Assembly: GCA_028285035.1 (NCBI GenBank) | Contig: JANQQF010000019.1 | Span: 1 to 64,000 of the forward strand | Direction: 5' to 3' | Length of the DNA: 64,000 bases | DNA from: Phycisphaerae bacterium | GTDB taxonomy: Bacteria; Chloroflexota; Anaerolineae; 4572-78; J111 | Shown here: piece by piece, positions 42,013-51,960 of the stretch | How the letters are laid out: each line of letters opens with the position of its first letter | Numbering within the stretch: position 1 is the first letter of the stretch | The notes under the pieces: model-generated | Told to the model about the DNA's origin: nothing | Databases searched by the model: none | The model's input: the letters and a program-made list of their open reading frames with translations, nothing else | Program-made: the position numbers and the translations under genes

Positions 42013-43839
42013 ATGGATCAGATCAAACAGACTCCCGCAAAACCAGTATCACTTTCAGCCTACCAAAAAGAAAACTTGTATCGTCTGATAAGAAAAACAT
42101 CTCTTACGAAGATTAGTAAATGTGTCAACAGTAGACTATTTAAGACCTCAGTGGTCGCGATTGTCGGTCTCCTAACCCCGATGTTGATACAACCCCTCCC
42201 CCTATTTGCGCAACAACCCAAAGGTGCCGAGTTTCCGGTTAATTCGACAACAGCAGGGATGCAAGCGACGCCGAGTATTGCCAGGAATAGCCAAGGTGAT
42301 ATGGTAATCGTTTGGTTGGGGAATGGCGATGGGGATGATTATGGGATTTTTGCTCAGCGATACGGCGCAAATGCTGAAGCCGTTGGTAGCGAATTTCGAG
42401 TGAATACCTACACAACCAACGAACAAACATTTCCCCAGGTCGCTATGGACGAAGATGGTGATTTTATTGTGGTGTGGGAGAGTAATGGTTCAAGTGGAAC
42501 TGATACAGACTTTAGTGTTCAGGCCCGTCGTTTTGATAGAGATGGTGTGGCGTTAGATGCCAGCGAATTTCAGGTCAATACCTACACAACAGGGGCACAA
42601 AGGGCACCACAGGTTGCGATGGATAGCGATGGCGATACGGTAATTGTTTGGCAGAGTCAAGCGGCCAACATCCATATGCAACGATATGACAGTACTGGAG
42701 CAAAGTTAACTTTAGAGGAAGTTGAGGTAGGGGTGAACAATTTCCTCGAGATATATCCCGATGTTGCTAGTGACGATGAGGGCAATTTTGTGGTGACTTG
42801 GACCAGTTTTACAGGAGGAGACCCAGATATTACTGCTCGTCGTTTTGCTAATGATGGCGCTGCTTTGGATGCCAGTGAATTTCAAGTCAATACCAACACC
42901 ACGAATGTAACTCAGATTAAACCCCGCATTGGCATGGATGCTGATGGTGACTTTGTCATTGCTTGGTTTGATGTCGTAAATGCAGCCACCAGTGATTACA
43001 CGATTTATGCGCGACGCTATGCCAATATCGGTGCACCGCTCGATGTGAATGAATTTCAGGTGAATAGTTTAGCCGGTGGGCCGAGAGCCTTTGATGGCCA
43101 GTTTTATGGCGGACCGATTGTGGCGATGGATGCCGATGGCGATTTTATGATTACCTGGGAGAGTGTTGGCTCTTTTGGGACGGATAACAGCTCATACAGC
43201 ATTCAAGCCCGTCGATATTTGGCAGATGGAACCGCCCTAGAGAGCAGCGAATTTCAGATCAATCAGCACACCACAGATGGTCAGGTAACCCCTAAGGTGG
43301 CCTTACAGGACATCACGGGTGATTTTGTGCTGACTTGGGCGAGTGATGGTCAGGATGGCTCAGAAGCTGGAATTTATGCTCAGGTTTATGAACCCAATAA
43401 ACCTGAAATTGCGGTGAGTGGTAACGGAGTGGATATAACCGATGGAGTAATGGCCCCCACCCAAGCCGACCTTACCGATTTTGGCAATGTGGTCGTGGGT
43501 GAGACGCCTGTGGAGCATACGTTTACGATTTCGAATACCGGGAGTGCTCCCCTCAATTTGACCGGAACTGATCCTGTGACCTTGACGAATTTGAGTGAGA
43601 ATGCCTTCAGTGTTACGCTTCAGCCCATCACTCCCATTACAGTCAGCAGTTACGCAACCTTCACCCTAAAATTTAGCCCAACTGCAACCCAAACCTACAC
43701 AGCCACAGTAACAATTGTGAATGATGATGATGATGACGAAAACCCGTTCACCTTTATGATTCAAGGCACAGGCATCATCACAGAAACAATCACTGAAACG
43801 GAAACGTACATTTATTTGCCATTGCTTCTAAAATCTTGA
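42013..43839 (+). CDS. Secreted repeat protein with Y-x-P-x-x-x-K tail
   Basis: A 608-residue exported protein. A basic stretch at 30-46 leads into a hydrophobic segment (about 47-70, ending L-F-A-Q) as signal peptide, though the leader is long. Residues 75-470 contain six or so repeats with E-F-Q-V-N-T-x-T-T and D-G-D-F-V-I-x-W motifs plus A-R-R-Y/F; acidic D-x-D-G-D stretches suggest calcium. Near 490-590 an ASH/DUF1573-like module (F-G-N-V-V-V-G-E-T, T-F-T-I-S-N-T-G-S-A-P-L) follows, and the chain ends Y-I-Y-L-P-L-L-L-K-S. GGAGGAACA precedes the ATG. Likely a cell-surface or extracellular protein. Confidence 0.85.
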   Translation: MDQIKQTPAKPVSLSAYQKENLYRLIRKTSLTKISKCVNSRLFKTSVVAIVGLLTPMLIQPLPLFAQQPKGAEFPVNSTTAGMQATPSIARNSQGDMVIVWLGNGDGDDYGIFAQRYGANAEAVGSEFRVNTYTTNEQTFPQVAMDEDGDFIVVWESNGSSGTDTDFSVQARRFDRDGVALDASEFQVNTYTTGAQRAPQVAMDSDGDTVIVWQSQAANIHMQRYDSTGAKLTLEEVEVGVNNFLEIYPDVASDDEGNFVVTWTSFTGGDPDITARRFANDGAALDASEFQVNTNTTNVTQIKPRIGMDADGDFVIAWFDVVNAATSDYTIYARRYANIGAPLDVNEFQVNSLAGGPRAFDGQFYGGPIVAMDADGDFMITWESVGSFGTDNSSYSIQARRYLADGTALESSEFQINQHTTDGQVTPKVALQDITGDFVLTWASDGQDGSEAGIYAQVYEPNKPEIAVSGNGVDITDGVMAPTQADLTDFGNVVVGETPVEHTFTISNTGSAPLNLTGTDPVTLTNLSENAFSVTLQPITPITVSSYATFTLKFSPTATQTYTATVTIVNDDDDDENPFTFMIQGTGIITETITETETYIYLPLLLKS

Positions 43840-43877
43840 TTTGTATAATTTATTTTATATCTGACCAGAAGAGGATT

Positions 43878-43923
43878 GGCACTGGATCAAGAAGAGGATT
43901 GACCACCCTCATGATCCAGTGCC
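43878..43923. terminator. Strong hairpin between converging genes
   Basis: ggcactggatca (43878-43889) pairs perfectly with tgatccagtgcc (43912-43923), between the secreted protein gene and the GH2 gene, which converge. No T-run follows on the minus side; on the plus side ttcttta follows shortly. It may be a bidirectional stop or a dispersed palindrome. Confidence 0.55.
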
Positions 43924-43945
43924 GAACAGTTCTTTATTGCTTTAT

Positions 43946-46741
43946 CTAAGTTGCTTCATAAAGCCTTTGTAGTTGAACGTTCCACCCTTCAATCCACACC
44001 TGGGGTGAGGTTCCCCCAGCATCATCGATTGCACAATGCAGGGTAAGAGTGCGTGTCTCTCCGGGCAGTAAGCTGAAGTAATTATCATCGTAGTAGGTAG
44101 GCAGCACACGATAGTCCTCGCCGGGGTTGACCTGATCTTTCCGTGTTTGTAAGCGTAGAAAGAACGCAACCCCCTCATCGGCTGGATTTTTGATGGTCGC
44201 TTTGATACTGTAGTTTGCCTTCTCTTGTTCGACTTCAATGTTTCCCTCTAGATGGGTCGACAATGGAGTTTTGAGGTTCTTAAAGGCTGGTGGGCTATTC
44301 TCCGAGAGCCAATAGAAATTCTTTGATAAAAGCGAGCTATCCTGCTTGTGTAGTTCCAGTTGAAGAAAGTAAATTGGCAGTTTGGGTAGGGTCAGTTGAA
44401 TGCGTTTGGAGAGATGATGGGCAGGTATCTTGTCATAAGTATGGATTTGAGGGTTAGGGAGTTGAGATTTGGGGATGAGCTTTCCTTTCTCATCAAAGAA
44501 AGTTGCTGTAACAGTCACGTCTGTCAAGTTAGGTGTGGTGGTGTTGACCACACAAAACGAATAATCATCCAGATTTAACTGCACATGAATTGGCTCACAA
44601 GCCTTACGCGCTCCAAATAAACCACCTGTTTGGTCCAGGAGCCAGTCATAGAATTGTCCTCGTAACCCCAACCATGGGTTTTGTCCCTTCCACATTATAA
44701 CCCCAGTGTACTTTTGCCACATCTGGCTCGTATAGCCTTCAAATAAGGCCCGATACTGTTCGTAATTGAGTATCTGTGCCAAGTCGCAAAAATGTTCAAT
44801 ATCTTTGGGATAGGTATAAGGAGACATGTGATTTGGCTGACTTGTGAGCTTGTACGGGATATAGTCGTGTAAATACCAGGTACCATTTATTGTTCTGTAA
44901 GATTTCCCATCATATTTTACTGATGGCAATTGATTATAGTCCTCCGATGACATCATTGCCTGCATTGTTTCAATAACAGGTGTGCCGACTGAGCCGACTT
45001 CTGGATTGAATGGATTATTATTGGCACCCGTAAAGAAATCCTTGGGGTCTAAAATACCATACGGACCATCATTATATTGACGTTGATCATTGTTTCCAAG
45101 CATCGTCGATCGGGGGATTAAGATACGGGTTGGGTCCAACGCCTCACTAGTAGGTTGAGATGATGCCTCATCGTTGGGATGAGTTTGCCCCGTAATATAG
45201 CTTTGCAAAGCGGTAAGAATCTCTGGAGGTGGTTCACTCTCGTTGCCTCCGGACCAGAAACAGAGGCTGGGGTGATTTCGTAACATATAGATGGTGTCGC
45301 GGGCACAGCTCAAAAAAAGCTCAGCGTAGCCATTAGGGTATGGACCCTGATACTCACCCGATATCCAGAAATCCTGCATGACCAGCAGCCCATACTCGTC
45401 GCAAGCAGCGTAGAACTCAGGTCGTTCGGCAATACCCCCGCCCCAAACACGAAGTAAGTTGAGGTTCGTATCAGCGAACATATGTACTTCGTCACGATAG
45501 CGTTGGGCGGATAAAAATTGTGGCCGTAACATCGCGTCAGTGCCAATCCAGTTGGCCCCACGTATGAAGATGGGTTGGCCGTTGATTGAGAACTGGCGGC
45601 TGTCTTGCCCACTGACGTTTAAGTAATCGACCCGAATCTCGCGGATGCCAAAACGTATCGATTGGCTGTCGGAAGGGCCTTGGTCGTTGATATCAAATGT
45701 AAATTTGAGATTGTAGAGAGGATGGTCTCCGTAGCCGTTGGGCCACCAAAGTTTTGGGTCGGTTACCTGTAATTTTGGGAAAGAGATCATTTTTGGCTTA
45801 TCACCCGGCTTAAATGGACTAAGTGTGATCGATTGAGATCCCTTTTGTCCCGTTTCTTCAAGGATATAGCTTAAGGTACCTGTTATCTGTTGGTCCGAGG
45901 TATTCTGAACCTCGGCCGAAATTGTGAGGGTTGCATTATTCTGAAGGTTGGCATCTTCATCCAACACCTGCGTAATGACCTGTGGGTGTTGAATGCGGAC
46001 AGGCCCCGTAGTACAGATCGAGATATGATCCCATATACCTGTATTTCGGTCAGGGATTGGGATTACCCAATCCCAACCGACCGTGTATCGCATGGTCACG
46101 TTTTTACCTATATTAACGTTTGGATAATCGTATCCACCGTTACCGCCAGGCCGACCAGGTGGATTGGGTGGCTCTACACATATTGCTAATACGTTTTCTT
46201 CACCTGGTTTAGCCTGTTCGGTAATGTCAATCTCGTGGCGTAAGAACATACCCTGAATTTCGTTTGGTTGGAGTGGCTCTCCGGTGATGGTATTGATTGG
46301 AGGTGGTTGAGGGTACCCGATGTCAATCGCTTGACCGTTTAGATAAAGCTGTGCCGTATAATTGATCCCGCGTAGGTTAAGCCAAATGCGAGTGTCACTG
46401 TCCAAGGTGGGAAGGTTGAAACTGGTACGGAACCAGTAGGTGTAGGATGGTACATCCTCATCGGGAACGTCGTTATCACAAGAGTTAGGTAAATAGTGCC
46501 CTGAAATGTCAGGGATGTCCCAATAATTAGTTCCAAAATAAGGATCCTTATAAACGTCGTTGTGTATCAAGGTGTTGAGTACAGTACCAGGTACGATGGC
46601 TGGCATCCAGCCTTGTGTAGAATAGTCGGGACTGGAGATATTTGCGCCATCATCATTCTTTAAGTTTGCCTGTTTCGCCAGCCAACCGCTATTGAGAGGT
46701 TGATTGTATCCCTTTACTGAGTTTTGACTTATGGTTGTCAT
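43946..46741 (-). CDS. Glycoside hydrolase family 2 protein, exo-glucosaminidase/mannosidase-like
   Basis: A 931-residue GH2 enzyme (sugar-binding, Ig-like and TIM-barrel domains in order). It opens with N-S-G-W and has V-P-G-T-V-L-N-T-L-I; the barrel carries L-L-R-V-W-G-G-G-I-A-E-R near 430 and the acid/base Glu501 in W-S-G-G-N-E-S-E-P-P; a likely nucleophile is Glu581 in N-P-E-V-G-S-V-G-T-P. These signatures are closest to exo-beta-D-glucosaminidase (GlcN from chitosan) or beta-mannosidase. The start at 46741 has AAGGAG upstream; the GTG at 46762 overlaps that site. No signal peptide, so the substrate must be imported first. Confidence 0.85.
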   Translation of the reverse strand: MTTISQNSVKGYNQPLNSGWLAKQANLKNDDGANISSPDYSTQGWMPAIVPGTVLNTLIHNDVYKDPYFGTNYWDIPDISGHYLPNSCDNDVPDEDVPSYTYWFRTSFNLPTLDSDTRIWLNLRGINYTAQLYLNGQAIDIGYPQPPPINTITGEPLQPNEIQGMFLRHEIDITEQAKPGEENVLAICVEPPNPPGRPGGNGGYDYPNVNIGKNVTMRYTVGWDWVIPIPDRNTGIWDHISICTTGPVRIQHPQVITQVLDEDANLQNNATLTISAEVQNTSDQQITGTLSYILEETGQKGSQSITLSPFKPGDKPKMISFPKLQVTDPKLWWPNGYGDHPLYNLKFTFDINDQGPSDSQSIRFGIREIRVDYLNVSGQDSRQFSINGQPIFIRGANWIGTDAMLRPQFLSAQRYRDEVHMFADTNLNLLRVWGGGIAERPEFYAACDEYGLLVMQDFWISGEYQGPYPNGYAELFLSCARDTIYMLRNHPSLCFWSGGNESEPPPEILTALQSYITGQTHPNDEASSQPTSEALDPTRILIPRSTMLGNNDQRQYNDGPYGILDPKDFFTGANNNPFNPEVGSVGTPVIETMQAMMSSEDYNQLPSVKYDGKSYRTINGTWYLHDYIPYKLTSQPNHMSPYTYPKDIEHFCDLAQILNYEQYRALFEGYTSQMWQKYTGVIMWKGQNPWLGLRGQFYDWLLDQTGGLFGARKACEPIHVQLNLDDYSFCVVNTTTPNLTDVTVTATFFDEKGKLIPKSQLPNPQIHTYDKIPAHHLSKRIQLTLPKLPIYFLQLELHKQDSSLLSKNFYWLSENSPPAFKNLKTPLSTHLEGNIEVEQEKANYSIKATIKNPADEGVAFFLRLQTRKDQVNPGEDYRVLPTYYDDNYFSLLPGETRTLTLHCAIDDAGGTSPQVWIEGWNVQLQRLYEAT

Positions 46742-47245
46742 AATTTTTAGTCTCTCCTTCACTTTATGTTAAATAAAATTGATGATTTGTTATGAACTAA
46801 TACTCCTGAAATGTGTAATATCTGCATTTATCTCAGCCTTTGGGCCCATCTGGCCTATCCTCTTTGTTGTAATCTAGTTTATATGCGCTCCTCAAGATTG
46901 TGATTATATTAACAAAAATCATTGTTTAAACTGTGCATAATTTATATCAAAGGTCCGTCACAAAAACGTTTAAAAAACGTCACAAAAACGTCACAAATTG
47001 ATATTACATATATTTTATCGGAGATTTTTGGGCTACAATCTTGGATTTCTGTTGAAGTTAGGCGCCAATGATATCCGTCACATTTTGAAGACTAGTTTTA
47101 GTGCACCATACCTTTCACCCATAAATTTGTCTGGGATTTGGCTGGGCAGTATCATACGGTCCATAGTCTGGAAAAATTTCTTTTGTTTGCTCTTCCCCTA
47201 CATTGCAGCTGGTCGCCATAGACAATAATTGAAGAAAGGTTAAAG
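46742..47245. other. Intergenic region between divergent GH2 and IOR genes
   Basis: This 504-base gap holds no gene I accept; a 76-codon frame at 46998-47228 has no homologue-like features. It must carry both promoters. It contains an A/T-rich middle and, at 46956-46997, the phased cgtcacaaa repeats described separately. No confident promoter boxes were placed. Confidence 0.5.
46956..46997. promoter_or_regulatory. Phased cgtcacaaa triplet
   Basis: cgtcacaaa occurs at 46956, 46978 and 46989, with starts 22 and 11 bases apart, so all three fall on the same helix face. This is typical of cooperative binding sites for a regulator. It is 215 bases from the GH2 start and 249 from the IOR start. 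Confidence 0.6.
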
Positions 47246-50200
47246 ATGACAATTCTCAAGCAATTTTCATTGGATGATAAATATCGCAAAGAAGAAGGTA
47301 CGATCATTTTATCGGGGACTCACGCTTTGGTGCGATTGCCGATGGATCAGCATCGGGCGGATAAACGAGCGGGATTGAATACGGCTACTTTGGTTTCGGG
47401 ATATCGTGGCTCTCCTTTGGGCGGGATTGATTTTGAACTGGAACGAAGTAAGAAATTGCTCTCAGAGTATCAAGTCACATTTATTCCAGGGGTGAATGAA
47501 GATTTAGCCGCAACGGCCATCTTTGGTAGCCAACTGGCCAATTTGATGCCTAATCCAAAATATGATGGCGTTGTGGGGATGTGGTATGGCAAAGGGCCAG
47601 GGGTTGATCGCTCCGGCGATGCCTTCAAGCACGCGAACTTGACTGGGGTCGGTCGTCATGGCGGGGTGCTGGCGCTGGCCGGAGATGATCCGGTTTGCAA
47701 ATCCTCAACCATTCCCTCCCACTCTGAAGTCGCTTTGTATGATGCTCAAATGCCGATTTTATACCCCGGCAATGTGCAAGAGATTATTACACTAGGCCGT
47801 TACGGGTTTGAGATGTCACGCTACACAGGGCTGTGGGTCGGCTTTAAGATTGTGACCGACGTGGCCGACTCCTACAGCACTGTACAAGTGGCCCCCGTCG
47901 ATCATATTGAGCGGCCTGCGTTTGAGTATCGTGGGCGACCGTGGCAACCCACCCAAAATGCGGCGTTGCTCGCGCCGTACTCGGTGCAACAGGAAGAGGA
48001 GGTTAACGAGGGGCGGCTGACAGCGGCTAAATTATTCGCCGCCGCCAATCCGCTCAATGAGATTACAGTATCAACCAACGACGATTGGCTGGGCCTTGTC
48101 GCAGCGGGTAAGACCTACTACGATGTGCGTGAAGCCCTGTACCAACTCGGTCTAGATGATGAGGCCTTGCGTCGATACGGTATTCGGCTGCTGAAGTTGG
48201 GGATGATTTACCCCGTCGATGCCGAGATTGTCAAGCAATTTGTCCGAGGCATTGAAGAGATTTTTATCGTTGAAGAGAAGCGAGGAATGGTTGAGTTGTT
48301 CCTCCGTGATATCCTTTACAATCATTCAGAACGCCCGTTGTTAGTTGGCAAAACCGATGAGGTTGGGCAACGATTGATGCCAACCCACAGTGAGCTGAAC
48401 GTCGATTTAATTACCCCACTGCTGGCCAAACGGCTGGCCAAGCGCGTGCCTCAAGAGGTGATGCAGCCTCGGCTGACGGCCTTGCAAGGCCCACCCACTG
48501 ACATCCTGTTACCAATGGCCGGGCAAAATGATCTCAACCGCACCGCCTACTTCTGCTCCGGCTGTCCCCACAATCGTTCAACCGTTGTGCCTAAAGGCTC
48601 GATGGCTTCAGCAGGGATTGGTTGTCACACCCTGTCGATGTTGATGGATCGCGAAACCTACTTTGTCACCCAGATGGGGGGTGAAGGGGCGCAATGGGTC
48701 GGGGCCGCGCCCTTTAGCGATAGCAATCACATCTTCCAAAATATAGGTGATGGCACCTTGTTCCACTCTGGCTATCTGGCTATTCGACAGGCCGTGGCCG
48801 CTGGTACGAATGTTACCTACAAAATTCTTTACAACGGCGCCGTGGCGATGACGGGCGGCCAAAAAGCCGATGGCGAAATACCCGTGCCGGAACTCACCCT
48901 GGCCTTGCAAGCGGAAGGTGTCGCCAAAACCATCGTCTGTACCCACGATGTTGATAAATATCCGGTGAGTTCAACCTGGGCCAAAGGCGCCGAGGTCTGG
49001 GACCGGGATCGATTGGACGAAGCCCAACTGATCTTGCGGGATACACCAGGGGTGACCGCCCTGATTTACGATCAGCCCTGTGCGGCCGATTTGCGACGCA
49101 AACGCAAACGCGGTCAAGCGCCAAACCCGGCCACGCGAGTCTTTATCAACGAGGCCGTGTGCGAAGGTTGCGGCGACTGTGGGGTGAAGTCAAACTGTCT
49201 CAGCGTTTTTCCGGTTGAGACTGAATTTGGTCGCAAAACCCAAATCCACCAATCGTCCTGCAACAAAGATTACACCTGTCTCGATGGCGATTGCCCTGCC
49301 TTTGTGACCGTCATTCCAACTGAAGAGAGTAGTACCTTGGCCGAGGCCAAACGGAAGAGTATCTCCAAAATTTATGTGGTCGATCAGCCGCTGCCAGAAC
49401 CGGTTCAAAAGGTGCCCGATCATGCCAACATTTATATGATGGGCATCGGTGGGACAGGCGTGGTAACCATCTCCCAGGTGCTGGCTACGGCCTTTTTGTT
49501 GGATGGCAAGCACACCAATAATTTGGATCAAACGGGCTTGAGCCAAAAAGGTGGCTCGGTCGTTTCCCATATCAAAGTGGTCGAGCCGCCCGTTGATGTT
49601 TCCAATCGGATCAGCAATGCCGATGTTGATACTTACATCGTGTTTGATGTGCTGACGGGCACCGTCGACAAAAATCTGGAACACGCCCACCCGGATAAAA
49701 CCATCGCTATCGTCTCGGGTAGCCAGATCCCAACGGGCAGTATGGTCAAATCGACTGAGGTGCAATTCCCACAGGGGAACTACCTCAAATCGAAGATTGA
49801 ACGTCGCACTCGTGCTTCAGAAAATGTGTATCTTGATGCAATAAGTCTTGCCGAAAATTTGTTTGGCAGTCATATGCCCGCCAATATGATTACCTTGGGC
49901 GCGGCTTACCAAGCCGGGGGCTTGCCCCTCAGTATTGAGGCGGTTGAAGGGGCCATTGAGTTGAACGGGGTGGCGGTTGAGGCTAACAAACAGGCGTTTC
50001 GGGTCGGTCGATTGATTGTTGCCGAACCGGATTGGGTGCCGACGCTGGAGATGAAGCGGGGGGGCGAGCAGGTGCCCAAACCCGTCTTAAGCTCGACTGC
50101 CCAATCGCTGGTCGATGAGGTTGGGGCTACTGGCGAACTAAAACGATTGCTCGAAATTCGGGTGCCTGAATTGATCGCGTATCAAAATTTAGCCTATGCT

Positions 50201-50749
50201 CGTGATTATGTGGCCTTTGTGCAGCAGGTGTTGACCACTGAGCAAACCTTGGGCACAACTGAAACGCGCTTGAGTGAGGCAGTGGCTCGCTATTTGTTCA
50301 AGCTGATGGCCTACAAGGATGAATATGAGGTCGCTCGTTTGCACCTGAAGTCTGACTTTAAGCAGGCTCTGGCCGAGCAATTTGGTGAGGCAGCCACGAT
50401 AGCCTACCAACTTCACCCGCCATTCCTGAGGGCGATAGGCTGGCAGAAGAAAATCGGCTTTGGTCGTTGGTTTGATGGAGCCTATTGGTTGCTCACTAAA
50501 ATGAAAGGGCTACGTGGCACTCCGCTCGATATCTTCGGTTACGCCGAGGTTCGTCGCGTCGAGCGCAATCTCATCGGCGAATATCGCACGCTCATCGAAC
50601 AATCGCTGGCTGATTTGTCGGCTACGAATCTGGACCAGGTTGTTGAGTTGGCGGAATTGCCCGATATGATTCGGGGCTATGAGGATGTTAAATTGAAGAA
50701 TGTGGGACGGTTTAGAGAGGTGTTGGCAGTGAAGAAGCAGATGGTATAA
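47246..50749 (+). CDS. Indolepyruvate ferredoxin oxidoreductase, single-chain
   Basis: A 1167-residue fused enzyme (IorA and IorB parts in one chain) that oxidises aryl- or branched-chain 2-oxo acids to acyl-CoA with ferredoxin. N-terminal part: pyrimidine/TPP domain with Y-R-G-S-P-L-G-G, then a C-x-x-C-P motif near 440 and the TPP-binding G-I-G-C-H-T. A bacterial ferredoxin-like segment near 625-660 shows C-E-G-C-G-D-C and C-N-K-D-Y-T-C (with D-G-D-C-P). The C-terminal gamma domain begins near 700 (G-I-G-G-T-G-V-V-T). AAAGG precedes the ATG. It is next to an amidohydrolase of the M20 family, likely co-transcribed. Confidence 0.9.
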   Translation: MTILKQFSLDDKYRKEEGTIILSGTHALVRLPMDQHRADKRAGLNTATLVSGYRGSPLGGIDFELERSKKLLSEYQVTFIPGVNEDLAATAIFGSQLANLMPNPKYDGVVGMWYGKGPGVDRSGDAFKHANLTGVGRHGGVLALAGDDPVCKSSTIPSHSEVALYDAQMPILYPGNVQEIITLGRYGFEMSRYTGLWVGFKIVTDVADSYSTVQVAPVDHIERPAFEYRGRPWQPTQNAALLAPYSVQQEEEVNEGRLTAAKLFAAANPLNEITVSTNDDWLGLVAAGKTYYDVREALYQLGLDDEALRRYGIRLLKLGMIYPVDAEIVKQFVRGIEEIFIVEEKRGMVELFLRDILYNHSERPLLVGKTDEVGQRLMPTHSELNVDLITPLLAKRLAKRVPQEVMQPRLTALQGPPTDILLPMAGQNDLNRTAYFCSGCPHNRSTVVPKGSMASAGIGCHTLSMLMDRETYFVTQMGGEGAQWVGAAPFSDSNHIFQNIGDGTLFHSGYLAIRQAVAAGTNVTYKILYNGAVAMTGGQKADGEIPVPELTLALQAEGVAKTIVCTHDVDKYPVSSTWAKGAEVWDRDRLDEAQLILRDTPGVTALIYDQPCAADLRRKRKRGQAPNPATRVFINEAVCEGCGDCGVKSNCLSVFPVETEFGRKTQIHQSSCNKDYTCLDGDCPAFVTVIPTEESSTLAEAKRKSISKIYVVDQPLPEPVQKVPDHANIYMMGIGGTGVVTISQVLATAFLLDGKHTNNLDQTGLSQKGGSVVSHIKVVEPPVDVSNRISNADVDTYIVFDVLTGTVDKNLEHAHPDKTIAIVSGSQIPTGSMVKSTEVQFPQGNYLKSKIERRTRASENVYLDAISLAENLFGSHMPANMITLGAAYQAGGLPLSIEAVEGAIELNGVAVEANKQAFRVGRLIVAEPDWVPTLEMKRGGEQVPKPVLSSTAQSLVDEVGATGELKRLLEIRVPELIAYQNLAYARDYVAFVQQVLTTEQTLGTTETRLSEAVARYLFKLMAYKDEYEVARLHLKSDFKQALAEQFGEAATIAYQLHPPFLRAIGWQKKIGFGRWFDGAYWLLTKMKGLRGTPLDIFGYAEVRRVERNLIGEYRTLIEQSLADLSATNLDQVVELAELPDMIRGYEDVKLKNVGRFREVLAVKKQMV

Positions 50750-50786
50750 AGAACGTTTGATATGTTACTTCGAGAGGAAATGAACG

Positions 50787-51905
50787 ATGACAGATAATGT
50801 AATTTCGTTAGCAAAACAATTGATTGAGATGCCCTCGGTGAGCCAGCAAAGCAATGCGGCCATCTCCGATTTTATTCAAGAATGGCTGACCCCGTTGGGG
50901 TTTGAATTTGAGCGGGTTGAATATCGAGATCAAAATGATGTGCTGAAGGTGAATTTGATTGGTAAGCTGGGTGAAGGGACGGGGGGACTCGCTTTTTCTT
51001 CACACTCCGATACCGTGCCGGGCCAAGAGGCCGATTGGCCTGCTTTTGAAGCGCGTGTGGAAGACGGTCGCCTGTATGGGCGCGGAAGTTGTGATATGAA
51101 GGGGCCATTGGCCGCAACGATGATGGCTGTGGCGGCGGTGGATCGGACTAAATTGACCTGTCCGTTGTATATGATTGTGACCTCTGACGAGGAACTGGGG
51201 TTGTACGGGGCCGAACATACCGCCCAACATTCGAAACTGTTACCCAAGTCACGCCCGCAATACAGCGTCATCGCCGAGCCCACTCGATTACAACCGGTGT
51301 ATGGGCACAAAGGCTATGCAATGGTCCGGGCGACAGCGTATGGCAAAGCCGCGCATACCAGTACGGGTAAAGGAGTCTCTGCCAATTTCCAAGTGGCCCC
51401 GTTTATGGCGGAGATGGCAGAGTTGGCTAAAAAGTTTGCCACAGATCCCCAGTTTATGAACGATCAGTTTGATCCACCCACAAATGGCTTCAATATGATT
51501 GTTAATGATGGCAACACGGCCTTTAATGTAACGGCTGATAAAAGTGAGGTCGGTCTATCCTTCCGAGTGATGCCGGATACGCAGGCTGACGAAGTGCTGG
51601 CCCAAATTGTGGCTCGAGCGAAAGAACATAGGCTTGAAACGTGGACCAACACCTGCCCGCCGTTGTATACCTCACTCGATTCCGATCTCGTCAAGGCTGC
51701 GTGCGAACTTACGGGCACGTCAGCCCCTGGTGTGGTTTCTTACAGCACGGATGGGGCCTACCTACAAAGCCACATCGAAGACCTCGTCATTCTCGGTGCA
51801 GGCGATATCGCCCAGGCCCACACAGTCGGCGAGTATGTGTCTATTGAGCAACTTGAGCAATCGGTGGATGTGTATCGTCAATTGATTGAGCGGTTGTGTA
51901 TGTGA
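50787..51905 (+). CDS. M20-family peptidase/acetylornithine deacetylase-like (ArgE/DapE)
   Basis: A 372-residue metallohydrolase. Zinc and catalytic motifs: S-S-H-S-D-T-V-P (near 71-78), G-R-G-S-C-D-M-K-G (near 98-106), and D-E-E-L-G (near 134). The dimerisation domain lies about 175-290. The motif set fits acetylornithine deacetylase or a related N-acyl-amino-acid hydrolase; which one is not decidable here. It starts 37 bases after the IOR gene. Confidence 0.88.
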   Translation: MTDNVISLAKQLIEMPSVSQQSNAAISDFIQEWLTPLGFEFERVEYRDQNDVLKVNLIGKLGEGTGGLAFSSHSDTVPGQEADWPAFEARVEDGRLYGRGSCDMKGPLAATMMAVAAVDRTKLTCPLYMIVTSDEELGLYGAEHTAQHSKLLPKSRPQYSVIAEPTRLQPVYGHKGYAMVRATAYGKAAHTSTGKGVSANFQVAPFMAEMAELAKKFATDPQFMNDQFDPPTNGFNMIVNDGNTAFNVTADKSEVGLSFRVMPDTQADEVLAQIVARAKEHRLETWTNTCPPLYTSLDSDLVKAACELTGTSAPGVVSYSTDGAYLQSHIEDLVILGAGDIAQAHTVGEYVSIEQLEQSVDVYRQLIERLCM

Positions 51906-51960
51906 GTTAGGAGACTGGAGATTAGAGATCAGAGATTTTTACCAATTTCTTTCTAATCTT

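Noticed and set aside
46998..47228. 76-codon plus-strand frame before the IOR gene
   Set aside because: No ribosome site or recognisable motif, and it lies in a divergent promoter gap.
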